Shown here: one piece after another, positions 1-6,951 of the stretch
How positions within the stretch are numbered: the stretch's first letter is position 1
How the letters are laid out: each line of letters begins with the position of its first letter
Assembly (NCBI GenBank): GCA_934636065.1
Contig: CAKTZW010000022.1
Location: forward strand, 1-12,433
Length of the DNA stretch: 12,433 bases
From: an uncultured Labedella sp.
GTDB taxonomy: Bacteria; Actinomycetota; Actinomycetes; Actinomycetales; Microbacteriaceae
Direction: 5' to 3'
Translations under genes and position numbers: made by a program
The notes under the pieces: model-generated
The model's database searches: none
What the model saw: only the letters and a program-made list of their open reading frames with translations
What the model was told of the DNA's origin: nothing

Positions 1-1341
1 CGACAGCGCAGTGGAACGGGGCACGGAGCACGTGGCCGCAGCCATTCCGGTGGACGTCGTCACGCACTCCATCGCGGTCCGTGGCAGGTAGGGGAAGTCG
101 CCGACAGCGATCACGGGGATTCCCGCCGCCGTCGCTCGGCTCCACGCGCGGACGTACTGCTGCGACACTGCCTCAGCGCTCTCGACGTTCGGACTCACCT
201 CGCGGAGCCCGATCGCGACGATGGCGTCGTAGTCCCCCGCGAGCAGGTCGGCCTCGATGGACTTCGACCGGGGTTCGCAACCGTGGCCCTTGGGGAAGTC
301 GAGCCAGCGGCAGCTGACTCCGAAGTAGGTGTCGACGCGCCAGTTCTCGTGCGCGAAGAGCGAGCGCAGGCCCGCGAGGTACCCGGCTCCGTGCGAGTCG
401 CCCACGAAGGCCAGTCGGATCGCGTCCGATCGCGTCGAGCCGTAGCTGCAGACCTTCAGGTCCTCCGTGGGGTTCGACTGCCAGCAGTTCTTCTTGTACC
501 CGCCGCCGTTGTCGACGAAGAGGTCGTCGGCGTCCGTGCTCGGCAGCATCAGGCCGGCCAGTTCCGGGTTGACGCAATCCGGGGCGAGGGTGCTCGCCAC
601 GCCGTAGCACGCGGGGGCGCGCGCGGCGAGTGCCGCCGTCGTCGCCACCGTCGTGAGGACCGTCACCGGACCGGCCTTGGCCGCGAGCCCCTGACCGGCG
701 GGGATGTAGATCCGGATGCGGCTCGTTCCCACCGTCGTCGGCGCGAACGACAGGGTGAACGTGCCGTTCTTCTGAGCGTACGACTGCGCGACCGTCCTCC
801 AGGCGTCGCCCGTGAGCTGCTCGAGCTTCACGCGCCGCCCGTTCAGCTGACCGTGGACCGCGCCAGACACGTGCTTGTCGCGACCCGCGACGGCATAGCT
901 GTTCTTCGACGGGACGACCGAGTACAGCCCCGGCTGGACGGTGATCGTCGTCGAGGGGCTCGCTGCCGCACGCGACGAGGAGGTCGCCGAGAGCTCCGTC
1001 TTGACCCGGTACTGCTCCAGCGGCGTGATCGCGATGGAGTACGCGCCGGACGCGTTCGTCCGCCCCTGGCCGAGGACGCGCCAGACCCCGCCGGTCGTCT
1101 GACCGACGACGCGCACGTCGGCGTTCGCGACCGCTGCAGCGCTCGTCCGCGCCTTCCCCGAGACCGTGAGCGAGCGCATGTACGTGACGCTCGCGCTGCT
1201 CGTCGTGGCGGTCACGGTGGCGCCGAGCACCGCGGCGCGGGCTGGAGCCGCACCGATGAGCGTCCCGAGGACGAGCGCGACGATGACGGGGAAAGCGGCG
1301 ATCCATCGGAACCGGCCGGCGGCCGACACGTGGTGTCTCAT
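1..1341 (-). CDS. Secreted SGNH-hydrolase-like protein with N-terminal Ig-like segments (C-terminus outside window)
   Basis: The minus-strand frame is open for 447 codons from ATG at 1341 to the window edge, so the C-terminus is missing. Residues 1-36 form a Sec signal peptide: basic start, hydrophobic core at about 14-30, and an A-R-A cleavage site before A37. Two beta-rich segments follow (about 40-135 and 138-228); they resemble Ig-like or carboxypeptidase-regulatory folds in exported proteins. From about 244 the sequence is Cys-rich, and AFVGDSHGAGY near 311-321 carries the GDSH serine motif (314-317) of the SGNH domains often fused to acyltransferase-3 membrane proteins. Here no acyltransferase membrane part precedes it, so it looks like a free secreted version. 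The family's C-terminal Asp-His pair would lie off-window. A GGAG lies 12 nt before the start. A role in removing or transferring acyl groups on cell-wall glycans is inference. Confidence 0.8.
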   Translation of the reverse strand, partial: MRHHVSAAGRFRWIAAFPVIVALVLGTLIGAAPARAAVLGATVTATTSSASVTYMRSLTVSGKARTSAAAVANADVRVVGQTTGGVWRVLGQGRTNASGAYSIAITPLEQYRVKTELSATSSSRAAASPSTTITVQPGLYSVVPSKNSYAVAGRDKHVSGAVHGQLNGRRVKLEQLTGDAWRTVAQSYAQKNGTFTLSFAPTTVGTSRIRIYIPAGQGLAAKAGPVTVLTTVATTAALAARAPACYGVASTLAPDCVNPELAGLMLPSTDADDLFVDNGGGYKKNCWQSNPTEDLKVCSYGSTRSDAIRLAFVGDSHGAGYLAGLRSLFAHENWRVDTYFGVSCRWLDFPKGHGCEPRSKSIEADLLAGDYDAIVAIGLREVSPNVESAEAVSQQYVRAWSRATAAGIPVIAVGDFPYLPRTAMECVTTSTGMAAATCSVPRSTALS

Positions 1342-1397
1342 CTGCGGGTCTCGCTCCAAGTCTCTGATCGGGCGGAGACCCGTTCATATCCAGGATC

Positions 1398-1427
1398 AGC
1401 ATAGGGGCGCTGAGGTCGATGTGTCGC
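1398..1427 (-). promoter_or_regulatory. Possible promoter of the SGNH gene
   Basis: Read on the minus strand, GCGACA (1422-1427) and TATGCT (1398-1403) are separated by 18 bp and could be -35 and -10 boxes about 57 bp before the start codon. A second TATAAG at 1428-1433 could be an alternative -10. Each box matches consensus at only about four of six positions, so this is a weak call. Confidence 0.3.
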
Positions 1428-1487
1428 CTTATACGGAGGACACCGTCCGGGGCGTGGCGGGCGAACGGCGTCGCCTCACTCGAGCGC

Positions 1488-1524
1488 CCGCCGTGCGGCG
1501 GACAGGAACTCCGCCGCACGGCGG
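1488..1524. repeat. 15-bp perfect inverted repeat in divergent spacer
   Basis: CCGCCGTGCGGCGGA (1488-1502) and its exact reverse complement (1510-1524) flank a 7-nt loop, CAGGAAC. The repeat lies between two divergent genes, 24 bp before the ABC promoter -10 box, so it does not sit where a terminator is expected. No T-run follows on either strand. It could be a regulator binding site or a cruciform. No adjacent regulator gene is visible to pair it with. Confidence 0.6.
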
Positions 1525-1531
1525 AGGCGCC

Positions 1532-1553
1532 GGACCGGCACGGTCCCTAGGCT
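1532..1553 (+). promoter_or_regulatory. Likely leaderless promoter of the ABC operon with overlapping dyad
   Basis: TAGGCT (1548-1553) fits the actinobacterial -10 pattern TANNNT and lies exactly 6 nt before ATG at 1560. That is the spacing expected when transcription starts on the A of the start codon. No Shine-Dalgarno sequence precedes the ATG. Directly upstream, GGACCG-GCA-CGGTCC (1532-1546) is a perfect 6-bp dyad in the core promoter spacer, a plausible operator position. There is no good -35 box. Confidence 0.45.
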
Positions 1554-1559
1554 GGAAAC

Positions 1560-2372
1560 ATGACCGACGGCGCTCCAAACCCCGCGATCCCCACCCCCGC
1601 CTCCGCTCCTGCGACGACAGCACCGGCGCTCCGCATCCGCGGGCTCCGGAAGGCGTTCGAGGGCAAACCCGCGGTCGAGAACCTCGACCTCGACGTGCCG
1701 ACGGGGTCGTTCTACGGTCTGGTCGGTCCCAACGGGGCCGGCAAGACGACGACCCTCTCGATGGCGACGGGTCTGCTGCGGCCGGACGCCGGCACGATCG
1801 AGGTGCTCGGCACCGATGTCTGGCGGGACACCGTGCGGGCGAAGTCCCTCGTCGGCGTCCTCAGCGACGGTGTCGCCCTCTTCGATCGCCTCACGGGAGA
1901 GCAGCTCGTGACGTACCACGGCCTCCTCCACGGGATGGACCGGGACACCGTCGCACAACGCACGGGTGACCTGCTCGACCTGCTCGACCTGCGATCGGCG
2001 GGAGGGACACTCGTCGTCGACTACTCGGCCGGCATGACGAAGAAGATCGCGCTCGCCTCGGCCCTCGTGCACGCCCCCCGCCTGCTCGTGCTCGACGAAC
2101 CCTTCGAATCCGTCGACCCCGTCTCCGCCGCCAACATCCGCGACCTCCTCACGGGCTACGTGCGCGGGGGCGGCACCGTCATCGTCTCGAGCCACTCGAT
2201 GGACCTCGTCCAGCGCATGTGCGACCACGTCGCGATCATCGGGTCTGGTCGGCTCCTCGCCGCCGGCACCACCGACGACGTCCGCGCCGGCTCGACGCTC
2301 GAGGACCGCTTCGTCGAACTCGTCGGAGGCCGCCACAACACGGAGGGACCGTCGTGGTTGCGCACCTCCTGA
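1560..2372 (+). CDS. ABC transporter ATP-binding protein
   Basis: This 270-residue protein is the cytoplasmic ATPase that drives the membrane protein encoded next. Visible motifs are Walker A GPNGAGKT (56-63), an ABC signature of the form YSAGM (155-159) instead of LSGGQ, Walker B LLVLDE (175-180), D-loop SVDP (184-187) and H-loop His212. At the Q-loop position (about 100-104, VLSDG) no Gln is seen, as in a number of exporter ATPases of the ABC-2/CcmA type. The first 22 residues are a Pro/Ala/Thr-rich extension before the ABC fold, so an internal start cannot be excluded; however, the ATG at 1560 has a perfectly spaced -10 box for leaderless expression. Its 3' end overlaps the permease gene by 19 bp, which indicates translational coupling. 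The substrate cannot be told; multidrug or lipid export is typical. Confidence 0.93.
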   Translation: MTDGAPNPAIPTPASAPATTAPALRIRGLRKAFEGKPAVENLDLDVPTGSFYGLVGPNGAGKTTTLSMATGLLRPDAGTIEVLGTDVWRDTVRAKSLVGVLSDGVALFDRLTGEQLVTYHGLLHGMDRDTVAQRTGDLLDLLDLRSAGGTLVVDYSAGMTKKIALASALVHAPRLLVLDEPFESVDPVSAANIRDLLTGYVRGGGTVIVSSHSMDLVQRMCDHVAIIGSGRLLAAGTTDDVRAGSTLEDRFVELVGGRHNTEGPSWLRTS

Positions 2373-3928
2373 GCCTGCGTTTCCGGCTCCTCGTCAACGG
2401 GTTCAAGCGCAGCACGTGGGCGCTCGTCTCGGCGATCATCGGCGCGGTCTGGGGGCTGTTCATCCTGGTCGGTCTCATCATCGGCATGATCGCGCTGTCC
2501 TTCGCGGAGCCGCGCTGGGGCTGGGTCGTGTCCGTCCTCGCGGGGTCGCTCGCTGTGCTCGGCTGGATCGTCGTGCCCCTGCTCATGCGCGGGATGGACC
2601 AGTCGCTCAGCATCGAGAAGCTGCGCGTCTTCCCTCTACCGCCCCAGCGGCTCCTCGTCGCGCTGCTCGTCGTCGGCCTGCTCGGCGTCCCCGGCCTCGT
2701 CACCCTCGTCGCCGGCCTCTCGACGACCCTCAGCTGGCTCCGCGAACCGGCGGCACTCGTCGCCGCCCCCTTCGCCGCCGTGCTCGGCGTGCTCATCTGC
2801 GTCACCGCATCGCGCGCCTTCGAGTCGGTGGGCGCCTCCCTCGCCGCCGGCCGCCAGTACCGCGAGGTCATGGGCGTCCTCGTCTTCGTTCCCCTCATCC
2901 TGCTCGGGCCCATCATCGGCGTGGCCAGTTCCTCCCTCGCGACGATCTCCGACGACCTACCGCGGATCGCCGGGGTGCTCTCCTGGACTCCCCTCGGAGC
3001 GGCCTGGTCCATCCCGGGCGACCTCGCGCTCGGCCGACCGCTCGAGGCGCTCGGGAAGGCCGCGGTCGCGGTCGCGACTCTCGCCGTGCTCGTGCTCCTC
3101 TGGAGGCGCAGTCTCGCGAGACTCCTCGTGACGCCCGCGCGCTCGTCGGGCGGCTCGGGGGCGGCGAAGGGCCTCGGGCTGTTCGCCTGGTACCCCGCCA
3201 CACCCACCGGCGCCGTCGCCGCTCGCACGAGCGTGTACTGGCTGCGCGACCCCCGCTACGGCGGCTCGCTCATCATGCTGCCCCTGCTCGCGGTGATCGG
3301 GGTGTTCCTCGCGACGACGGGCTCGGACGGATTCCTCGTCATGCTCGGGCCGATCTTCGCCGCGGTCCTCGCGATCACCCTGTGCGCCGAGGTGGCCTAC
3401 GACGGCACGGCCTTCGCCTCCCACCTCTCGAGCGGGGTGAGCGGCGTCGCGGACCGAGCCGGTCGCGTCATCACCCTCGCGATCATCGCGATCCCGCTCG
3501 TCGTCGTCGCGACCGTCGTCCCGCTCCTCGTGCTCGGGCGCGGAGGCGAGATCGCTCCTCTCCTCGGCATCGGGCTGGGCGTGCTGCTCACGGGATTCGG
3601 CGTGTCGAGCGTCGCGTCGGCCCGCTTCCTGCTTCCGGTGCCCGCTGCCGGTGAGAGTCCGTTCAAGACGCCGCCCGGGTCGACCTTCACGTCTCAACTC
3701 GGCATGTACGCCGCCTGGCTCGTCGTGTTCGCGCTCGCGATCCCCGAACTGGCGCTCGGCGTCGCCGCGATCATCACGGGCGAGGTCGTGCTCGGCGTGC
3801 TCGCGCTCGTGGTCGGGCTGGCGCTCGGCACCGTGCTGATGATCGTCGGCATCCGCCGCGGAGGCGCGCTCCTCGAGCGGCGCGGCCCGGAACTGCTCGC
3901 GAGCCTGCGGCGGGCGCGCGGCGCCTGA
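2354..3928 (+). CDS. ABC-2-type transporter permease, about 12 TM segments
   Basis: A 524-residue integral membrane protein and partner of the preceding ATPase. The start is placed at GTG 2354, because GGAGG at 2342-2346 sits 7 nt upstream and the protein then begins with an amphipathic segment before the first TM. Upstream codons in this frame read as Arg-rich shadow of the ATPase gene. Hydrophobic segments occur at roughly 25-50, 57-78, 98-120, 132-150, 168-192, 225-245, 300-318, 325-345, 374-398, 402-425, 452-475 and 480-505. The large hydrophilic loops lack Cys, and no lipoprotein or catalytic motif is seen. Length and layout resemble the large permease subunits of two-component ABC exporters rather than the common 250-residue ABC-2 subunit. 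Substrate unknown. The gene ends 35 bp from the convergent SDR gene, with no clear terminator between them. Confidence 0.88.
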   Translation: MVAHLLSLRFRLLVNGFKRSTWALVSAIIGAVWGLFILVGLIIGMIALSFAEPRWGWVVSVLAGSLAVLGWIVVPLLMRGMDQSLSIEKLRVFPLPPQRLLVALLVVGLLGVPGLVTLVAGLSTTLSWLREPAALVAAPFAAVLGVLICVTASRAFESVGASLAAGRQYREVMGVLVFVPLILLGPIIGVASSSLATISDDLPRIAGVLSWTPLGAAWSIPGDLALGRPLEALGKAAVAVATLAVLVLLWRRSLARLLVTPARSSGGSGAAKGLGLFAWYPATPTGAVAARTSVYWLRDPRYGGSLIMLPLLAVIGVFLATTGSDGFLVMLGPIFAAVLAITLCAEVAYDGTAFASHLSSGVSGVADRAGRVITLAIIAIPLVVVATVVPLLVLGRGGEIAPLLGIGLGVLLTGFGVSSVASARFLLPVPAAGESPFKTPPGSTFTSQLGMYAAWLVVFALAIPELALGVAAIITGEVVLGVLALVVGLALGTVLMIVGIRRGGALLERRGPELLASLRRARGA

Positions 3929-3963
3929 CGAGCGGGTCCGTCCGGGTGCGTCCTCGCCCCGCG

Positions 3964-4677
3964 TCAGCCGGCGAGCGCCCGCCGGATGTCCGCCGCGAAC
4001 TCCTCCGGCGTCCCGACCAGCCCGGCCTTGATCCATCGCGACCAGTCGTCGACGAGCACCTCGGCCGCACCGGTCTCGACACCGGCGAGCGCCGCCTCGA
4101 CCACGGCGGTCGGCGGGATCTTCGGTCCGTCGTATCCGCGCATCATGTCGGTGTCCGCGGAACCGAGGTGCACCCCGGTGACGCTCGTTCCCTGCTTCGC
4201 GAGCTCGAGCCGCACCCCGTTCGTGAGCGCCCACTGCGCGGCCTTCCCCACGTGGTAGGCGCCGGCGCCGGGGACGGTGAACCAGGACAGGGCCGAGAGC
4301 ACGTTCGCGATGGCGCCGCCGCCGTTCGCGGCGAGTACGGGCGCGAAAGCACGCACCATCGACAGCGTGCCCCAGAAGTGCGTGTCGAGCTCGAGGCGGA
4401 TCCTGTCGAGGTCACCCGACACGAGGTCCGTGCCGGTCGAGACGCCGGCGTTGTTGATGAGGAGCGTGACGTCCGGGGCCGCTGCGGCCGCCGCCGCGAC
4501 GCTCTCCGGATCGGTGATGTCGAGCGCGAGCGGTCGCACGCCCTCGAGGTCGATCGTCTCGGGACGGCGCGCCGTCGCATAGACCGTGGCGCCGCGCTCG
4601 ACGAGGGTGCGCGCGAACTCGCGGCCGATGCCGCGGTTGGCTCCGGTCACGAGGGCGACGGAATGGCTGATGTCCAT
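3964..4677 (-). CDS. Short-chain dehydrogenase/reductase (classical SDR)
   Basis: This 237-residue protein is a cytoplasmic NAD(P)H-dependent oxidoreductase of the classical SDR fold. It shows the cofactor-binding TGANRGIG (11-18), NNAG (75-78), catalytic Ser128 and YHVGK with Tyr141 and Lys145. Arg residues after beta-2 (R37, R38) suggest NADP(H) preference, by inference. The Asn usual in the helix-alpha4 segment is His100 here (DTHFWGTL). AAAGGA about 10 nt upstream of the ATG serves as ribosome binding site. The gene is divergent from a MerR-type regulator, and its promoter contains the regulator's likely operator, so it is probably the regulator's target. The substrate cannot be deduced. 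Confidence 0.93.
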   Translation of the reverse strand: MDISHSVALVTGANRGIGREFARTLVERGATVYATARRPETIDLEGVRPLALDITDPESVAAAAAAAPDVTLLINNAGVSTGTDLVSGDLDRIRLELDTHFWGTLSMVRAFAPVLAANGGGAIANVLSALSWFTVPGAGAYHVGKAAQWALTNGVRLELAKQGTSVTGVHLGSADTDMMRGYDGPKIPPTAVVEAALAGVETGAAEVLVDDWSRWIKAGLVGTPEEFAADIRRALAG

Positions 4678-4710
4678 GGGGTACTGGTCCTTTCACTGAC
4701 TGACTCCAGT

Positions 4711-4742
4711 ACCGTAGGAGCTGACACCAATGTCAGGGTCAA
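4711..4742 (-). promoter_or_regulatory. MerR-type operator-promoter driving the SDR gene
   Basis: On the minus strand, TTGACC (4737-4742) and TACGGT (4711-4716) form -35 and -10 boxes with an overlong 20-bp spacer. The perfect palindrome CTGACA-TTGG-TGTCAG (4721-4736) fills the spacer. MerR-family activators bind such palindromes inside 19-20 bp spacers and untwist the DNA to align the boxes. The operator lies between the SDR gene and the MerR gene, 21 bp before the regulator's chosen start, so it may also control the regulator itself. Confidence 0.75.
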
Positions 4743-4756
4743 GGGCGGGGAGACGG

Positions 4757-5125
4757 ATGCGGATCGGCGAGCTCGCACAGCGGACGGGAGCGAGCGTGCG
4801 CTCGCTCCGCTACTACGAGGCGCAGGGACTCCTGGCGTCGGATCGGACGCCGAGCGGGCAACGCGTCTACCGGGACGACGCCGTCGATTACGTCCGCCTC
4901 ATCCGGCTCTTCCTCGCGGCGGGGCTGCCGAGTCGTCGCATCCTCGAGATGATGCCGTGCATGCGTTCCGGCACGACCACGGCCGAGCAGCGCTCGATGC
5001 TCGACGGCGAGCGTCGCCGCCTCGACGCCCAGATCGCCGAGCTGACGGCGGCGCGCGACCGCCTGCTCGACGTGATCGACGACGCCGAGCGCCGCGACGA
5101 CGGCCGGTCGTCCGCCGCAGCCTGA
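4757..5125 (+). CDS. MerR family transcriptional regulator
   Basis: A 122-residue DNA-binding regulator. The winged helix-turn-helix begins at once (IGELAQRTGASVRSLRYYEAQGLL split over residues 3-26, with RYY at 18-20), followed by the wing with S-G-Q-R-V-Y (33-38). A dimerising coiled coil rich in Glu, Arg and Leu covers about 74-113. The start at 4757 is preferred over an in-frame ATG at 4730: family members usually begin M-R-I-G-E-L, a GGGGAG ribosome site sits 5 nt upstream, and the earlier ATG lies inside the operator palindrome. Only one Cys (68) is present and no metal-binding Cys cluster is seen, so a metal-sensing role is unlikely. The short C-terminal part gives no clue to the inducer. 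The divergent SDR is its probable target. Confidence 0.9.
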   Translation: MRIGELAQRTGASVRSLRYYEAQGLLASDRTPSGQRVYRDDAVDYVRLIRLFLAAGLPSRRILEMMPCMRSGTTTAEQRSMLDGERRRLDAQIAELTAARDRLLDVIDDAERRDDGRSSAAA

Positions 5126-5219
5126 CGCGGGTCCGCCTCCGTCGCAGTCTCCCGAGGAACGGCGCTCTAGAGCCTTCGGTCCCTGTGCGAGGGGACAGGG
5201 CATCTGGGAGACTCGAAGC

Positions 5220-6113
5220 ATGTCAACGCCGAACGAGCCCTCCGTCCCGGATCCGTCGACGCCGCCGTCGTCTCCCCCGGGTTCGGGCGCGTCCGCTGAC
5301 CAGCCACCGGTCGGAGCGCCCCCGTCGTTCGGCGGTCAGCCACCGTATGGAGCGCAGCCGGGTCAGCCTCCGTACGGAGCGCAACCGCCGTATGGGGCAC
5401 AGCCCCCGTACGGAGCCCAGCCGCCGTACGGAGGACAGCCGCCATACGGCTCCTCCGGCGGCTCCGGCACCGGCGGGACCGACGGACGCAACGGATTCGG
5501 TCTCGCCGCGCTCATCGTGGGCGGCGTGGGGCTCCTCCTCTCCCCGGTCCCCGTCGCGAACTACGTGAGCGGCATCATCGCGCTCGTCGGCCTGATCCTC
5601 GGCATCGTCGGCCTAGTGCTCACGGGCCGCCGGAAGGGCTTGGCCATCGCCGGCGCGATCGTCTCCGTGGTGGCCCTCGCCCTGTCCATCGTGCTCGCGA
5701 TCGTCTACACCGTCGGATTCACCACGCGAGTCGTGGGCGACATCGCCGAACAACTGCCGGACTCGTCGGCCTTCCCCTCCGACGGATCGACGGAGCAGCG
5801 CGAGGTCGAGGTCGTCTACGAAGTGACCGGAGACGGCACCGACGTGTCGATCGTGTACTTCTCCTTCTCGAACACCAGGGACGGCGACATCCAGACGGAC
5901 GACGGACAGTCGCTGCCGTGGACGGAGGAGTTCGAGGCGACCATCGGCGGCGAGTTCGACTTCTCCACCTTCAGCGTCACGGCGACGAACGGGATCGACG
6001 ACGAGGGCGACATCGCCTGCTCCATCACCGTCGACGGCACGGTGGTGGCGGAGGACTCCTCCGACGGCGTCGGCGGCACCGTGTCGTGCCTCGCGAGCAA
6101 CGTGCTCGAGTGA
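5220..6113 (+). CDS. Pro-rich membrane protein with MmpS-like C-terminal domain
   Basis: The protein has 297 residues in three parts. Residues 1-90 are disordered and rich in Pro, Gly and Gln, with six QPPYG hexapeptides (40-78). Residues about 92-167 hold three hydrophobic segments with G-R-R-K-G between the second and third, resembling the DUF4190-type membrane module. Residues about 197-292 resemble the MmpS accessory domain: V-Y-E-V-T-G-D-G, S-I-V-Y-F, PW near 233-234, and two Cys (267, 290) that could form a disulfide outside the cell. MmpS proteins assist MmpL lipid exporters in mycobacteria, but no MmpL gene is nearby, so a transport role is uncertain. GGGAG at 5206-5210 lies 9 nt before the ATG. 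The gene stands between two unrelated transcription units. Confidence 0.8.
   Translation: MSTPNEPSVPDPSTPPSSPPGSGASADQPPVGAPPSFGGQPPYGAQPGQPPYGAQPPYGAQPPYGAQPPYGGQPPYGSSGGSGTGGTDGRNGFGLAALIVGGVGLLLSPVPVANYVSGIIALVGLILGIVGLVLTGRRKGLAIAGAIVSVVALALSIVLAIVYTVGFTTRVVGDIAEQLPDSSAFPSDGSTEQREVEVVYEVTGDGTDVSIVYFSFSNTRDGDIQTDDGQSLPWTEEFEATIGGEFDFSTFSVTATNGIDDEGDIACSITVDGTVVAEDSSDGVGGTVSCLASNVLE
5337..5453 (+). repeat. Six 18-bp tandem repeats encoding QPPYG(A/G/S)
   Basis: Six copies of an 18-bp unit encode Q-P-P-Y-G-x; one 9-bp QPG linker interrupts the array after the first copy. Third codon positions differ between copies (for example TAC versus TAT, CCG versus CCC or CCA), so the array has drifted and is not a fresh duplication. 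Copies contain the palindrome CCGTACGG or a near match. Such Tyr-Pro-Gly tails are common at the cytoplasmic ends of actinobacterial membrane proteins. Confidence 0.85.
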
Positions 6114-6135
6114 CTGCGCACGAACTCGCCTGACC

Positions 6136-6155
6136 GCCCGTCGCGGCTCACGGGC
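6136..6155 (+). terminator. Weak hairpin after the MmpS-like gene
   Basis: GCCCGT (6136-6141) pairs with ACGGGC (6150-6155) across an 8-nt loop, 22 bp after the stop codon. There is no T-run. It is a possible weak terminator, and its stem is short enough to arise by chance in GC-rich DNA. Confidence 0.25.
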
Positions 6156-6223
6156 TCGGTGGTGGCGACGGTGTGGCGGCGGTGCGGCGTGTCGACCCCG
6201 TGTCCACGTCGAGCGCACCGACG

Positions 6224-6238
6224 TAGGATCGCGCCATG
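6224..6238 (+). promoter_or_regulatory. Likely leaderless promoter of the NAD(P)-binding protein gene
   Basis: TAGGAT (6224-6229) is a good TANNNT -10 box ending 6 nt before the ATG at 6236. This is the same geometry as in front of the ABC ATPase gene, and there is no Shine-Dalgarno sequence. TGTCCA (6201-6206), 17 bp upstream, could be a poor -35 box. Transcription probably begins on the start codon. Confidence 0.5.
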
Positions 6239-6916
6239 GCTACCATCGCGATCGCGGGAGGGCACGGCAAGATCGCCCTGCTCCTCTCCCGCAGACTGTC
6301 CAGCTCGGGTCACGACGTGCGCGGGATCATCCGCAACCCGGACCAGGAATCGGACCTCTCGGCGCACGGGGCGTCGAGCATCGTCCTCGACCTCGAGGAG
6401 ACGGACGTCGAGACGCTTGCTCGAGCGCTCGACGGTGTCGATGCCGTCGTCTTCGCCGCGGGTGCGGGTCCCGGCAGCGGTGCCGACCGCAAGCTCACGG
6501 TCGACCGCGACGCCGCCGTCCTGCTCGGCGAGGCGGCTGTCGCGGCGGGAGTGCGCCGCTACGTCCTCGTCTCGTCGATCGGCGTCACCACGACCCCGCC
6601 GGAGGGGACGGACGAGGTGTTCCGCGTGTACATCGAGGCCAAGCGCGCCGCCGAGGAGGGCGTCCGCGGCCTCGATCTCGACTGGACGATCGTCCGCCCC
6701 GGACAGCTCACCGACGACGAGGGCTCCGGCTCCGTGACCGTGACGCCCGGTGACACCCGCGGGCCCGTTCCGCGGGCCGATGTCGCCGCGGTCCTCGCCG
6801 CCGCCCTCGAGCGCGCCGACCTCTCCGGCAGCACCTTCACCGTGATCTCCGGGCCGGACTCGATCGACGCGGCGCTCGACGCGTTCGTCGCAACGGGCGA
6901 CATGCCGATGGACTGA
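6236..6916 (+). CDS. Atypical SDR / NAD(P)-binding oxidoreductase-like protein
   Basis: A 226-residue cytoplasmic Rossmann-fold protein of the NAD(P)-binding, NmrA-like (atypical SDR) group. The N-terminal glycine motif reads GGHGKIA (8-14), with Ala where many relatives have a third Gly. R33 after beta-2 hints at NADP(H). Further on are SSIG (113-116), YIEAK (Tyr132, Lys136) at the active-site YxxxK position, and WTIVRPG (150-156), a hallmark of this group. The length is typical. Members range from flavin or quinone reductases to redox-sensing regulators; the substrate cannot be read from sequence. The gene appears to be a single transcription unit; the next gene has its own promoter about 35 bp after this stop codon. 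Confidence 0.88.
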   Translation: MATIAIAGGHGKIALLLSRRLSSSGHDVRGIIRNPDQESDLSAHGASSIVLDLEETDVETLARALDGVDAVVFAAGAGPGSGADRKLTVDRDAAVLLGEAAVAAGVRRYVLVSSIGVTTTPPEGTDEVFRVYIEAKRAAEEGVRGLDLDWTIVRPGQLTDDEGSGSVTVTPGDTRGPVPRADVAAVLAAALERADLSGSTFTVISGPDSIDAALDAFVATGDMPMD

Positions 6917-6929
6917 GGTCCTCGACGAC

Positions 6930-6947
6930 GCGGAAAAAAAGTTCCGC
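6930..6947. repeat. Small dyad with A7 tract upstream of the ECF promoter
   Basis: GCGGAA (6930-6935) and TTCCGC (6942-6947) flank a loop; the left arm and loop together include a run of seven A, rare in this GC-rich DNA. The A-tract falls about 45-51 bp before the predicted start of the downstream transcript, where an UP element would lie. It could also act as a terminator hairpin for the upstream gene, though it has no T-run on the plus strand. Confidence 0.35.
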
Positions 6948-6951
6948 CGAC

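Noticed and set aside
283..1404. A 373-codon plus-strand frame
   Set aside because: Antisense shadow of the SGNH gene with biased composition and no ribosome site.
173..1519. A 448-codon minus-strand frame starting near 1519
   Set aside because: It is Arg-rich with no recognisable domain and overlaps the SGNH frame, which has a clean signal peptide and the GDSH motif.
2219..2353. Upstream extension of the permease frame to 2219
   Set aside because: The added residues are Arg-rich and lie entirely within the ATPase gene. GTG 2354 has GGAGG at the right distance.
4730..4756. In-frame ATG at 4730 as the MerR start
   Set aside because: It lies inside the operator palindrome, has no ribosome site, and would add nine residues absent from the family's usual N-terminus.
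6190..6222. TGTCGA upstream of the 6236 gene as a second ECF42 promoter
   Set aside because: The nearest CGAC lies 23 bp downstream instead of about 17, while a well-spaced TAGGAT -10 box explains the gene better.
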